DNA of 64,000 bases. Origin: Endobacterium cereale (GTDB lineage Bacteria > Pseudomonadota > Alphaproteobacteria > Rhizobiales > Rhizobiaceae). The position numbers were made by a program, and so were the translations under genes. Shown one piece after another: positions 19,359-27,261 of this stretch. The stretch's first letter is position 1, and every line of letters begins with the position of its first letter. The notes under the pieces were generated by a model. The model did not search any database, had not been told where the DNA came from, and saw only the letters and a list, made by a program, of their open reading frames with translations. The DNA is taken from positions 1 to 64,000 of the forward strand of contig NZ_WIXI01000036.1 in the NCBI RefSeq assembly GCF_009617585.1. The letters run 5' to 3'.

Positions 19359-20060
19359 TTGATCAACCTACTCGACACCATTCGCAACACGCTCGTCCCG
19401 ATCCACAAGGAGGGCTACCTGTTTGTCGCCGCGTTCTTCGTGGTATCGCTGGTTCTCGGCCTGATCGCCGAACCGCTGTTCTGGATCGGCCTGATCCTGA
19501 CCGCATGGTGCGCTTATTTCTTCCGCGATCCCGAACGCGTCGTGCCGCAGGATGAAGACCTCGTCATCAGCCCGGCAGACGGCCGCATCAGCCATGTCGC
19601 CATGGTCGTGCCGCCAGCGGAACTGGATCTCGGCTCCGAGCCTATGCTGCGCATTTCCGTGTTCATGAACGTGTTCGATTGCCATATTAACCGCGCCCCC
19701 GTGCGTGGCCGTATTTCGCAGATCGCCTATCGTTCGGGCCAGTTCATCAACGCCGAACTCGACAAGGCCTCGACAGACAACGAGCGCAACGGCCTCGTCA
19801 TCGAAAGCAAGCACGGCAAGCTCGGCGTCGTGCAGATCGCCGGCCTCGTTGCACGCCGCATTCTCTGCTTTGTACAGCCGAACGAACCGCTGGAAGCCGG
19901 CGAGCGTTTCGGCCTGATCCGTTTCGGTTCGCGTCTCGACGTTTATGTGCCGGCAGGCGGCGAAGCCCGTGTCTCGATCGGCCAGCGCGCCATCGGTGGT
20001 GAAACGGTGCTGGCCGAATTCGGTTCGGCCAAAGGCCCGGTCGTCAGCCGCCGCAACTGA
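19359..20060 (+). CDS. psd: Phosphatidylserine decarboxylase proenzyme
   Basis: Converts phosphatidylserine to phosphatidylethanolamine at the inner membrane. It has 233 residues, the short PSD-A type found in alphaproteobacteria. The proenzyme cleaves itself at the Gly-Ser of RFGSRLDVY near the C terminus, giving a pyruvoyl cofactor. An N-terminal hydrophobic hairpin (about 18-52) anchors it, and the DGRISH and [13 protein letters not shown] segments are typical. I chose TTG 19359 because AGGAG lies seven bases upstream and an upstream extension has no homology. The pssA gene follows after 40 bases, so the last two steps of the pathway are in one unit. Confidence 0.95.
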   Translation: MINLLDTIRNTLVPIHKEGYLFVAAFFVVSLVLGLIAEPLFWIGLILTAWCAYFFRDPERVVPQDEDLVISPADGRISHVAMVVPPAELDLGSEPMLRISVFMNVFDCHINRAPVRGRISQIAYRSGQFINAELDKASTDNERNGLVIESKHGKLGVVQIAGLVARRILCFVQPNEPLEAGERFGLIRFGSRLDVYVPAGGEARVSIGQRAIGGETVLAEFGSAKGPVVSRRN

Positions 20061-20100
20061 CGCGAACGACAATCAACCGTTCGCGGAATGGAGAATGAGA

Positions 20101-20958
20101 ATGGACCAGCCAGCAGAGCCGCACACAACCGGACAGACGGATACGAACGCGGACACCGCATCGAAAGTCCGCCAGGACGATAGCGGTCGCGGGCCCCGCC
20201 TGCGGGAAATCCCGCTCAGGCTGATGATCCCCAATCTCATTACCGTTCTTGCCATCTGCGCCGGCCTTACCGGCATTCGACTGGCCTTCGAAGGCCGGTT
20301 CGAACTGGCGGTCGGCATGGTTCTGCTTGCCGCCTTCCTCGACGGGATCGACGGGCGCATCGCCCGTCTCCTGAAGGCGACGTCGCGGTTCGGCGTGCAG
20401 ATGGACAGTCTTGCCGACATCATCAATTTCGGCGTTGCCCCTGCCCTTGTGCTTTACGCCTATGTGCTTGACGGCGCCCGGTCGCTCGGCTGGATCGCGG
20501 CGCTGATCTACGCGATCGCTGCCGGCCTTCGCCTTGCCCGTTTCAATGTCATGGAAGAGCGATCGGTGAAGGCGGCATGGCAGTCGGAGTTCTTCGTCGG
20601 CGTGCCGGCACCGATGGGTGCCATGCTTGTGCTTCTGCCTGTCTATCTCGGCTTTCTGGGCGTTCCGCTGGAAGGCTGGGTAGCCTATGCCGCCAGCGCC
20701 TACACGGTTTTGATGGGATACCTTCTCGTCAGCCGACTGCCGATCTGGTCCGGCAAGTCGGAAACCCGCATCCGCCGCGACCTGATGTTGCCGGTCATTC
20801 TCGGCGTCGTCATCTATGTGGCTCTTCTGATGAGTTTCACCTGGGAAGTGCTGTCGATCACCGTGATCGCCTATCTCTCCATGCTGCCATTCAGCGCGCG
20901 CGCCTGGCATCGTCGGTACGGCACGCTGACCATCGAGGACGATCACGCCTCGCCGTGA
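20101..20958 (+). CDS. pssA: CDP-diacylglycerol-serine O-phosphatidyltransferase
   Basis: Makes phosphatidylserine from CDP-diacylglycerol and serine in the inner membrane, the step before Psd. It has 285 residues with about eight hydrophobic segments and the CDP-alcohol phosphotransferase signature DG-x2-AR-x8-G-x3-D-x3-D (DGRIAR...FGVQMDSLAD). This is the Bacillus/rhizobial type, unlike the E. coli enzyme. Two ATGs lie six bases apart; GGAG sits seven bases before 20101 but only one base before 20095, so 20101 is preferred. It is co-oriented with psd, giving a psd-pssA operon as in other Rhizobiaceae. Confidence 0.95.
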   Translation: MDQPAEPHTTGQTDTNADTASKVRQDDSGRGPRLREIPLRLMIPNLITVLAICAGLTGIRLAFEGRFELAVGMVLLAAFLDGIDGRIARLLKATSRFGVQMDSLADIINFGVAPALVLYAYVLDGARSLGWIAALIYAIAAGLRLARFNVMEERSVKAAWQSEFFVGVPAPMGAMLVLLPVYLGFLGVPLEGWVAYAASAYTVLMGYLLVSRLPIWSGKSETRIRRDLMLPVILGVVIYVALLMSFTWEVLSITVIAYLSMLPFSARAWHRRYGTLTIEDDHASP

Positions 20959-21020
20959 TTCTTTGCCCTGCAAGGCGAATGCTGCGTTGCAGCTACAGTC
21001 TGCGGCAAGATGACACCTTT

Positions 21021-21122
21021 ATGAATATTCCTCCGGATCGCTATGATTTCATCGTATTTCCGCCCGGATTTACGGTGAAAGCGGCGATCGACAACAAGAT
21101 CGCCCCAGAGGAACGAACATGA
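21021..21122 (+). CDS. Possible 33-residue ORF overlapping the next small gene
   Basis: A short frame reading MNIPPDRYDF, IVFPPGFTVK and ending APEERT. Its stop overlaps the ATG of the 47-residue gene (ATGA), which suggests coupling. There is no clear ribosome site before its ATG, and composition alone cannot separate it from chance. It is reported because of the overlap. Confidence 0.25.
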   Translation: MNIPPDRYDFIVFPPGFTVKAAIDNKIAPEERT

Positions 21123-21262
21123 CCAACCCTATCGCCCTGGCCGATGCAGCCCCGGCCGAGAAGAACCAGAACAACCTGCATGCGCCGTTGCGCCCGCTCG
21201 GCATCAAGGCCGTGATTGCCGCAACGATGATGCTGAAGCGCAAGCCGGCCAAGAAGTCCTGA
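21119..21262 (+). CDS. Small basic protein, 47 residues
   Basis: A short gene after pssA with a good ribosome site (AGAGGAA eight bases before the ATG). The product is polar at the N terminus (MTNPIALADAAPAEKNQNN), has a short hydrophobic patch (IKAVIAATMML) and a Lys/Arg-rich end (KRKPAKKS). I know no family for it. The convergent lysE-type gene ends 13 bases away. Real translation is plausible from the ribosome site, and conservation in relatives would settle it. Confidence 0.5.
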   Translation: MTNPIALADAAPAEKNQNNLHAPLRPLGIKAVIAATMMLKRKPAKKS

Positions 21263-21275
21263 GTTTCAGGCCGGA

Positions 21276-21899
21276 TTATTCCCCGGCAACAAAGCTGACG
21301 AGAAGGCCGATGGCGAGCAGAGCCATGACAAGGCCGATCAGCACGTCCAGCACGCGCCAGGCCGATGGCCTGGCAAACAGCGGCGCCAGAAAACGCGCGC
21401 CATATCCAAGCCCGAAAAACCACGTGAACGATGCGACCGCGGCACCGACGCCGTAAGCGAGACGCGCTGTTCCCTCATGCGCTGCCGACAGGCTGCCGAG
21501 CAGCACCACCGTATCCAGATAGACATGCGGATTGAGGAAGGTGAAGGCCAGGCACGCCATGACCGCAGTCCTCAGCGGCATGCCCTGAGGCGCACCTGCC
21601 ACCATGGCCGATGGCGCCAAGGCGCGCTTGAACGCCATGAAGGAATAGGTAGCCAGAAACAGAAAGCCACCAATGGTGACGACCGCGATCAGTACGGGCG
21701 ATTTCGACACCAGTGTCCCGAGGCCCGCCACACCGGCGGCTATCAGCAGTGCATCCGACGCCGCGCAGATCAGGCATAGAATGAAGACATGGCTGCGGAT
21801 GAGCCCCTGACGCAGGATGAAGGCATTCTGCGCACCGATCGCAATGATCAGCGAGCCACCGAGCGCAAAACCGGAAAGGGCAGCGGGAAAAAGATCCAT
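21276..21899 (-). CDS. LysE/ArgO-family amino-acid exporter
   Basis: A 207-residue inner-membrane protein with six hydrophobic segments. The family signature near the N terminus, GFALGGSLIIAIGAQNAFILRQG, is clear, and FLNPHVYLDTVVLLGSL follows the central loop. LysE-type proteins export basic amino acids such as lysine or arginine. The ArgO branch shares the IGAQNAFVLRQG pattern. No LysG/ArgP regulator lies next to it here. The gene is monocistronic by appearance, between the small pssA-side gene and the yedK-like gene. Confidence 0.9.
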   Translation of the reverse strand: MDLFPAALSGFALGGSLIIAIGAQNAFILRQGLIRSHVFILCLICAASDALLIAAGVAGLGTLVSKSPVLIAVVTIGGFLFLATYSFMAFKRALAPSAMVAGAPQGMPLRTAVMACLAFTFLNPHVYLDTVVLLGSLSAAHEGTARLAYGVGAAVASFTWFFGLGYGARFLAPLFARPSAWRVLDVLIGLVMALLAIGLLVSFVAGE

Positions 21900-21952
21900 G
21901 AAGGGGCAGTCCAGTCTGGGTATTAGGCGGGAGGAGGATCAGTACACGAGAA

Positions 21953-22720
21953 TCAGAAAAGAGAAAGCTGGCTATCGTCAGGTTTCGGCTTTGGCCTGAG
22001 CACTGGCAGCGGCGCCACGTCATCTGCGGGCAGTTGCAGCTCCGCGCCCATGTTTGAGACCTTGTTGACGCTGTCCGAGACCGGGATTGCCTCGAAAAAA
22101 TCGTCATCCACCGCCGTCATCAGATCTTTGACCTCACGCGGTTCCTGCAAGCGGCAATCCAGCCAGCGGGTAAAATCCTCCTGGGAAATCACCACCGGCA
22201 TGCGGTCATGGATGCGTTTCAGCGAACGGTTGGCGGCAGTCGTGAGAATGGCAGCGGTATCGATCTCCGACCCATCGGCCGAGGCATAGGTTTCCATAAG
22301 CCCGGCGAAGGCTATCAGGCCGCCCTTCTTCGGGCGGATCCAGTAGGGTTGCGACTTTTCCTCACCCGATTTTTCCGGTCGTCGCCATTCGTAAAACCCC
22401 GAGGCCGGCACGAGAATTCGACGATGGCGCATGGCGGCCCGAAAAGATGCCTTGCCGATCGCCGTTTCTGCCCGTGCATTGATCATCAGGCTGAGGTCTT
22501 TCGGGTCTTTGGCCCAGCCGGGAATGAAACCCCAGCGGGCCAGAAAGGCGCGGCGATCCGGCAGGTTGCTGCCGGGATCGGGCCTTTCCGACTGCATAAC
22601 GACGAGAATGGGCTGCGTCGGCGCGATGTTAAAGCGCGGCGGAAAATCTTCCACCAGCGCAACGCTGACGAAATTCAACACGTCGTCGGGAGTGGTTGTC
22701 AGGGCGTATCGTCCGCACAT
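21953..22720 (-). CDS. yedK: SOS-response-associated peptidase, YedK/HMCES type
   Basis: A 255-residue SRAP-domain protein that forms a covalent thiazolidine link with abasic sites in single-stranded DNA, protecting replication forks. The catalytic Cys2 follows the initiator Met (MCGRYAL). NARAET, the LVPASGFYEW region and the HDRMPVV histidine loop are present. The C-terminal 30 residues are a Pro/Lys-rich tail. The product is cytosolic. The start is fixed by the need for Cys2. No LexA box was searched for systematically, so regulation is left open. Confidence 0.93.
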   Translation of the reverse strand: MCGRYALTTTPDDVLNFVSVALVEDFPPRFNIAPTQPILVVMQSERPDPGSNLPDRRAFLARWGFIPGWAKDPKDLSLMINARAETAIGKASFRAAMRHRRILVPASGFYEWRRPEKSGEEKSQPYWIRPKKGGLIAFAGLMETYASADGSEIDTAAILTTAANRSLKRIHDRMPVVISQEDFTRWLDCRLQEPREVKDLMTAVDDDFFEAIPVSDSVNKVSNMGAELQLPADDVAPLPVLRPKPKPDDSQLSLF

Positions 22721-22765
22721 CCTGTTTTCATCGCACCGGTATGTTGAAGGGTCAAGTCAGCTGGT

Positions 22766-23101
22766 TCAGGCGCTGCGCGGCCCAAATATGATGACGGCTG
22801 AACCGATCAGGCAGAGCGCCGTACCGGCAAGGTCCCAGCGGTCCGGCATACGGCCTTCGACGGCCAGCAGCCAGAGGATGGAGGCGAGAATATAGATGCC
22901 GCCATAGGCCGCATAGGTGCGGCCCGCCGCCTCACTTTCGACCAGCGCAAGAAGCCATGCAAACAGGACGAGGCTGATGACACCGGGCGCCAGCCACCAG
23001 ACCGGTTTTTCCAGCCGCAGCCAGCCCCACACGGCAAAACAGCCGGCAATCTCGAAAACGGCGGCAAGGGCGTAGAGGATGTAGGTCCTGATCAAAAGCA
23101 T
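22766..23101 (-). CDS. YnfA/UPF0060-family membrane protein
   Basis: A 111-residue inner-membrane protein with four hydrophobic segments, the exact size and order of the YnfA family, which is related to small multidrug resistance proteins. Typical stretches are [35 protein letters not shown] ([13 protein letters not shown]) and PDRWDLAG. I chose ATG 23101; the frame extends back to 23221 but through the HigB remnant on the other strand. GAGG is placed close to the ATG. A role in small-molecule efflux is suggested for homologues, but the substrate is unproven. Confidence 0.92.
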   Translation of the reverse strand: MLLIRTYILYALAAVFEIAGCFAVWGWLRLEKPVWWLAPGVISLVLFAWLLALVESEAAGRTYAAYGGIYILASILWLLAVEGRMPDRWDLAGTALCLIGSAVIIFGPRSA

Positions 23102-23139
23102 CACCTCGCCGAATTGCAGCGCATACGCTACAATTTCAC

Positions 23140-23423
23140 ATGATCGAAATCCGGGAAACCGCAATCCATGCGAATTGGTTTGCCCGACGCGGGGCGAGCG
23201 AGCCAAGGCCCGAATCAACACGCGTATCCGTCGCTTCTCACTTGGCGATGCCGGTGATGTAAAGCCTGTCGGTAGCGCAATCGGCAGAATGCGGATCGAC
23301 TACGACCCCGGTTATCGCGTCTATTCGTCAGTCAGGGGCAGGTTTTCATCACGCCCTTGTTGCGTAGCCTTCAAGTTCGACGGCAAGGATGCTGTCCGGG
23401 TGTACTTCGAGCAATATGATTGA
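23140..23423 (+). pseudogene. HigB-like toxin remnant (frameshifted)
   Basis: Reading from ATG 23140 gives [16 protein letters not shown], the usual opening of HigB/RelE-type toxins of the addiction-module killer family. The match then jumps frame near 23190, and [21 protein letters not shown] and [12 protein letters not shown] follow in another frame, again matching the family. A further slip near 23325 allows SQGQVFIT in a third frame. No single frame spans the toxin, and the C-terminal GGDK region is not seen. At least two indels are needed, so no active toxin is expected. The remnant of the antitoxin follows at 23435. Confidence 0.8.
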
Positions 23424-23434
23424 GGTGGAGAGCA

Positions 23435-23602
23435 ATGACTGAGCACCATGTAAAAAGGCCGTTGGCGCGCTGCCCGTCTCACCCTGGCGCATTGCTGGCG
23501 GACATCAAGCCGGCCACAGGCAAGACCGAGGTCGAAATCGCCGCCTGCCATGCTGAGCGTGACGTCGATTTTAGCAACATCCCGACACCGACCGTCGCAT
23601 GA
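23435..23602 (+). pseudogene. HigA-like antitoxin remnant (truncated)
   Basis: A 55-codon frame. The first 30 residues (KRPLARCPSHPGALLADIKP, then ATGKTEVEIA) match the N terminus of XRE-type HigA antitoxins, but the sequence then leaves the family and the helix-turn-helix and recognition helices are absent. Its stop overlaps the Nudix gene start as ATGA. It sits 11 bases after the HigB remnant, the correct order for a higBA operon. The short frame might still be translated, but it cannot form a normal antitoxin. Confidence 0.78.
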
Positions 23603-24027
23603 CCGTCTCGCATCCCCGCCCCGCTTCCTCCGCCATTCTCGAACGCGATGGCCGTTTCCTGCTGATCAGGCGAATCAACCCGCCATCTGCCGACCTGTTC
23701 GCTTTCCCCGGCGGGCGCGGCGAACCGGGAGAAACACCGGCCGATACCGCCATGCGGGAATTTTTCGAGGAAACCGGAATACCGGTGCGCGAACCTGAAC
23801 TGTTTGCCACCTACGACCTGAAAACCGAATCGGAAGGCGGCGATATCCTCAGCCACTTCTTTCTCTCGGTGTTTCTTGTTCAGGCCGACGAAGACATCGA
23901 AGCCGTTGCCGCCGATGATGCCGCCGATCCGGGCTGGTACACGGTGGATGAAATCCGCGCGCTGCCGGTTCCGCCCAGCGTTCTCGAATGCGCCGAACGA
24001 CTGGCGGCGCGGGTCGCAAAAGGCTAA
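23599..24027 (+). CDS. Nudix hydrolase
   Basis: A 142-residue Nudix-fold hydrolase. The Nudix box runs from Gly38 to Ile61 (GGRGEPGE, then REFFEETGI), matching GX5EX7REUXEEXGU, so metal-dependent diphosphate hydrolysis of a nucleoside-diphosphate derivative is expected. The ATG overlaps the end of the HigA remnant (ATGA), which might let the remnant's translation feed this gene. The frame is intact with normal composition. Substrate specificity (sugar nucleotide, 8-oxo-dGTP, NADH) cannot be told. Confidence 0.9.
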   Translation: MTVSHPRPASSAILERDGRFLLIRRINPPSADLFAFPGGRGEPGETPADTAMREFFEETGIPVREPELFATYDLKTESEGGDILSHFFLSVFLVQADEDIEAVAADDAADPGWYTVDEIRALPVPPSVLECAERLAARVAKG

Positions 24028-24084
24028 AAGACTGGCGAGTGGCCGCAGCAGATTCGCGGGCGGCGCCGCTATTCCGGATCATCG

Positions 24085-24522
24085 ATGACGCCTCGCAAAC
24101 GCCTTGTTACCGCCTGCCTTCTGGCCATGAGCCTGCCGCTTTCGGCCTCGCCCGCGCTGGCGCAGAAAAAGGCCGCGTCGCCTGCCCCGCCGGCCGCGAC
24201 GGCACCGCCTGCGGAAAAGCCTGCGCCTTATGACGACCGGCTTTCAAGGCTTTCCGAAATTCTCGGCTCGGTGCATTACCTGCGCACGCTCTGTGGAGAA
24301 CGTCAGTCGGGCTGGCGCACGTCCATGCAGAAACTGATTGATTCCGAGACGGCAAATGAGCCAAAACGGCGCGAGAGACTCACGGCAGCCTTCAATCGCG
24401 GCTACCGCTCGTTTGCCTCCGTGCACACGACCTGCACCCCGACCGCGCGCTCCGCGGAAGAGGCATACCGTGCCGAAGGAGCAACACTGGCTGCGGAAAT
24501 CGCCGCTCGCTACGGAAATTAA
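24085..24522 (+). CDS. TIGR02301-family exported protein
   Basis: A 145-residue protein with a signal peptide (about residues 1-26, ending SPALAQ). The mature part contains LGSVHYLRTLCGE, WRTSMQKLID and FNRGYRSFASVHTTCT, the pattern of the TIGR02301 family found mainly in Rhizobiales. Two Cys residues may form a disulfide in the periplasm. The function is unknown. It begins 57 bases after the Nudix gene on the same strand. Confidence 0.85.
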   Translation: MTPRKRLVTACLLAMSLPLSASPALAQKKAASPAPPAATAPPAEKPAPYDDRLSRLSEILGSVHYLRTLCGERQSGWRTSMQKLIDSETANEPKRRERLTAAFNRGYRSFASVHTTCTPTARSAEEAYRAEGATLAAEIAARYGN

Positions 24523-24625
24523 GTGTTTATTTACCCGTTTCGCTCGCAAGCCGTGTCGTTTTGATAAAAGGCTGGTAATCTTGTTAACGCACCGGTAACA
24601 CACTGGTGTCGGAAAGAGGATGATT

Positions 24626-24883
24626 ATGCAGACAGCCCGTAACGACATCGATGAGATGATTGTGCACGAAAAGATGCAGGTGGCGCTCGAATACCAGAAC
24701 GAGGCGTGGGCCGATGGCCGTGCCGATGGTATCGAGCCGGAAATCATCGCAGATGCCGCCATTGCTCTTGCCATGCGCGAAACCATTCGCATGCACGGTG
24801 AAGCGGGCGCGGAAGCCATGTTGCAGTCGCTGCGCGAACGCATGCTGGCTGGTGAATTTTCACCGCAGCGCATCATTCAGTAA
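24626..24883 (+). CDS. Hypothetical acidic protein, 85 residues
   Basis: A small soluble protein, mostly helical by composition: MQTARNDIDEMIVHEKMQVA, with later AIALAMRETIRM and LRERMLAGEFSPQR. I prefer ATG 24626 over 24620 because GAGG lies six bases upstream of the former. A TTAA-CGCACCG-GTAA half-matching CtrA-type site lies at 24584-24598. No family is recognised. It is followed by an exported protein gene on the same strand, 59 bases away. Confidence 0.7.
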   Translation: MQTARNDIDEMIVHEKMQVALEYQNEAWADGRADGIEPEIIADAAIALAMRETIRMHGEAGAEAMLQSLRERMLAGEFSPQRIIQ

Positions 24884-24942
24884 GCGCAAGCATCAATTCT
24901 CATGTAAGATCGGGGCTTTCCAACAGGAACGCCAATACAGCC

Positions 24943-25659
24943 ATGCCCAACAGCCGTTTTTCCCGCACCCTGCTTGCCGTCGCGCTTACCGGCGCGACAG
25001 CCTTGACTCAGGCTCCTGCCGCCTTTGCCCTTTCGGGCATGGCACAGACAAAGCCCGTGGGTGCCCAGGGCATTCAGCCGGCTGAAACGGCACCGTCGGT
25101 CAAGGGCACGGAAAACCAGCACAGTCAGGCGACACCGCCAGCCGCTGAACAACCTGCCGCCACGCCCGAGGCGGAAGGTGAAACCGAACAGGCCATCAAG
25201 GCTGAAATCATCCATGATTTCAGCAAGCTGCCGGAACCGGTACGCAAGCTGCGCGAGGCGATCGTCGAAGCCGCCGCCTCCGGTGATGTCGAACGCATGC
25301 GGCCTATCATGGATCCGGGCGCCAAGAAGACCGATGGTCCCGACCAGAACGAAGATCCGATCGAGACACTGAAGAGCTTTTCCGGCGATACCGAGGGCCT
25401 GGAAATCCTCGCCATCATGCTCGACCTGATGCAGACGGGCGTTGCCCGTATCGAGGCCGGCACGCCGGATGAAGTTTATGTCTGGCCCTATTTCGTCGGC
25501 AAGCCGCTGAACGAGCTGACGCCGCCGGAAAAGGTCGATCTTCTGCGCATCGTTACCGCCGGCGATCTCGCCGCCATGGACGAAGCGGGCGGCTATAATT
25601 TCTATCGCATCGGCATTTCGCCCGACGGCAAGTGGAAGTTCATCGTCAGCGGCGACTAA
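24943..25659 (+). CDS. Exported hypothetical protein, 238 residues
   Basis: It has a signal peptide (about residues 1-29, ending AFALSG), a low-complexity Ala/Pro/Glu linker (about 35-80) and a compact C-terminal domain (about 85-238) with KLPEPVRKLREAIVEAAASG, VYVWPYFVGKPLNELTPPEK and a final NFYRIGISPDGKWKFIVSGD strand pair. This C-terminal form is familiar from hypothetical proteins of Rhizobiales, but I know no assigned function. It is likely periplasmic. It stands alone upstream of the ygfZ unit. Confidence 0.75.
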   Translation: MPNSRFSRTLLAVALTGATALTQAPAAFALSGMAQTKPVGAQGIQPAETAPSVKGTENQHSQATPPAAEQPAATPEAEGETEQAIKAEIIHDFSKLPEPVRKLREAIVEAAASGDVERMRPIMDPGAKKTDGPDQNEDPIETLKSFSGDTEGLEILAIMLDLMQTGVARIEAGTPDEVYVWPYFVGKPLNELTPPEKVDLLRIVTAGDLAAMDEAGGYNFYRIGISPDGKWKFIVSGD

Positions 25660-25795
25660 GCAGCGCTGAGGCGAATTTTTCCGGGTGAGGCGCATGCTTG
25701 CCGCCGGGACACCTAAACCTTAACTCTAGGATAGCCTTCGACGCGCATTCGCTTGCGCGCGAACATTCCATTTCCGATTCGTACGGGTGAAAATC

Positions 25796-26638
25796 ATGCC
25801 GTCAGCTTTCCTTTCCGATCGTGCCCTCCTCTCCGTCACAGGCAAGGATGCGGAGGATTTCCTCCACAATCTGATCACCACCGACATTGCCGGCCTACCG
25901 GAAGACGAGGCACGCCCTGGTGCACTTCTGACCCCTCAGGGCAAGATCCTCTTCGATTTCGTGATCTGGCGTGTCGAGGCAGGCTTCGCTATCGAAATCG
26001 ACCACGCGCAGCGCGACGCTTTTGCGCGACGTCTGACCATGTACAAGCTGCGTGCCGCGGTCGATATCACCATGAACGAAGACAGCGGTGTAACGGTCGC
26101 ATGGCATGGCCAAACCTTGCCGGGCGGCGTCACCGATACCGCCTTCGCCAAGGCAGGCATCGCGCTGCAGCGTGCGTCCGGCAAACAGGAGGAAGGTGAC
26201 GAGACTGCATATCAGGCCCTGCGCATAACCGCCGGACTTGCGGTATCGGGCCATGATTTTGCGTTGCAGGATGCATTTCCGCATGATGTCCTGCTCGACA
26301 AGGATGGCGGGCTTTCCTTCCGCAAGGGATGTTATGTCGGCCAGGAAGTGGTGTCGCGCATGCAGCATCGCGGCACGGCGCGTCGTCGCGTGGTGATCGT
26401 GTCTGCCGCGCAGGACCTTCCCGCAGCCGGCACGGATATTCTGGCAGGTTCGAAACCGGTCGGCACGCTTGGTTCGACGGCAGGCGGCAATGGCCTCGCG
26501 ATCGTTCGTATCGATCGTGTCGGCGATGCACTGGCGAGCGGCGTTCCTCTCACGGCAGCCGATATTGCGGTCTCGCTGACCCTGCCGGAATGGTCGGGCC
26601 TGTCGTTCCCGACAGGCGCGGAAGAGGCGGAAACGTGA
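25796..26638 (+). CDS. ygfZ: Folate-binding protein YgfZ (Fe-S cluster assembly/repair)
   Basis: A 280-residue GcvT-fold protein that helps maintain certain Fe-S enzymes such as MiaB, using folate. The family-defining Cys motif K-G-C-Y-x-G-Q-E is present as KGCYVGQEVVSRM. ATG 25796 is preferred over the GTG at 25787. The last bases overlap the start of the HD-domain gene (GTGA), and that gene in turn overlaps the phosphatase gene, giving a three-gene unit. The product is cytosolic. Confidence in family is high; physiological targets are inferred from E. coli. Confidence 0.93.
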   Translation: MPSAFLSDRALLSVTGKDAEDFLHNLITTDIAGLPEDEARPGALLTPQGKILFDFVIWRVEAGFAIEIDHAQRDAFARRLTMYKLRAAVDITMNEDSGVTVAWHGQTLPGGVTDTAFAKAGIALQRASGKQEEGDETAYQALRITAGLAVSGHDFALQDAFPHDVLLDKDGGLSFRKGCYVGQEVVSRMQHRGTARRRVVIVSAAQDLPAAGTDILAGSKPVGTLGSTAGGNGLAIVRIDRVGDALASGVPLTAADIAVSLTLPEWSGLSFPTGAEEAET

Positions 26639-27261
26639 GCGCTGGGCCCACGACCACCAAATCGGCACGCGCGTGGCAGCGCATGCTGTCCGGGCGCCGG
26701 CTTGATCTGCTCGATCCCTCGCCCATGGATGTGGAAATTTCCGATATCGCCCACGGGCTTGCCCGCGTTGCCCGATGGAACGGCCAGACACGCGGCGACC
26801 ATGCCTATTCGGTGGCGCAGCATTCGCTCATCGTCGAGCAGGTGTTTGGCCTCGCTCAACCTGCTGCCACGCCGCAAGAGCGGCTGATGGCGCTGCTGCA
26901 TGATGCCCCGGAATATGTGATTGGCGACATGATCTCACCATTCAAGGCCGTGGTCGGAGGCGGTTACAAAACGGTCGAGGCGCGGCTGGAGGCTGCCATT
27001 CATCTGCGTTTCGGCCTGCCCGCGCATCCGACACGGGATTTAAAAACACGCATCAAGCGCGCCGATTCGATTGCCGCCTTTTTCGAAGCGACGGAACTGG
27101 CCGGATTTTCACTGACCGAGGCCCGCAAGTTTTTCGGCGTGCCGAATGGCGTCACCAGAGACATGCTGATGATAGAGCCGCTACCGGCGACCGAAGCACA
27201 ACGGCGCTTTCAGGAGCGGTTCTCCGACATCGAATTGTCTCGCGGAACTGAAGCCCGATGA
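26635..27261 (+). CDS. HD-domain hydrolase, YfbR-like
   Basis: A 208-residue HD-domain protein resembling YfbR-type 5'-deoxynucleotidases. His56 (GDHAYSV), His63 (AQHS), His89-Asp90 (LLHDAPEY) and a downstream acidic site (KRADSIAAFFEATEL) form the metal site. The start is GTG at 26635, overlapping the ygfZ stop; ATGA links it to the phosphatase gene. YfbR enzymes dephosphorylate deoxyribonucleoside monophosphates, though this protein is somewhat different in length and might act on another nucleotide. Translation is coupled to its neighbours. Confidence 0.85.
   Translation: MSAGPTTTKSARAWQRMLSGRRLDLLDPSPMDVEISDIAHGLARVARWNGQTRGDHAYSVAQHSLIVEQVFGLAQPAATPQERLMALLHDAPEYVIGDMISPFKAVVGGGYKTVEARLEAAIHLRFGLPAHPTRDLKTRIKRADSIAAFFEATELAGFSLTEARKFFGVPNGVTRDMLMIEPLPATEAQRRFQERFSDIELSRGTEAR

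Noticed and set aside
23360..23420. VRVYFEQYD-like tail of the HigB remnant as a phosphoglucomutase fragment
   Set aside because: The likeness is a few residues only and no mutase body is present.
23175..23423. 82-codon frame taken as a complete toxin gene
   Set aside because: Its start lies in the wrong frame for the toxin N terminus, which reads from 23140; only the middle matches HigB.
24584..24598. TTAACGCACCGGTAA as a second CtrA site
   Set aside because: One half is GTAA, not TTAA, and the downstream gene has no tie to known CtrA targets; kept only as a remark.
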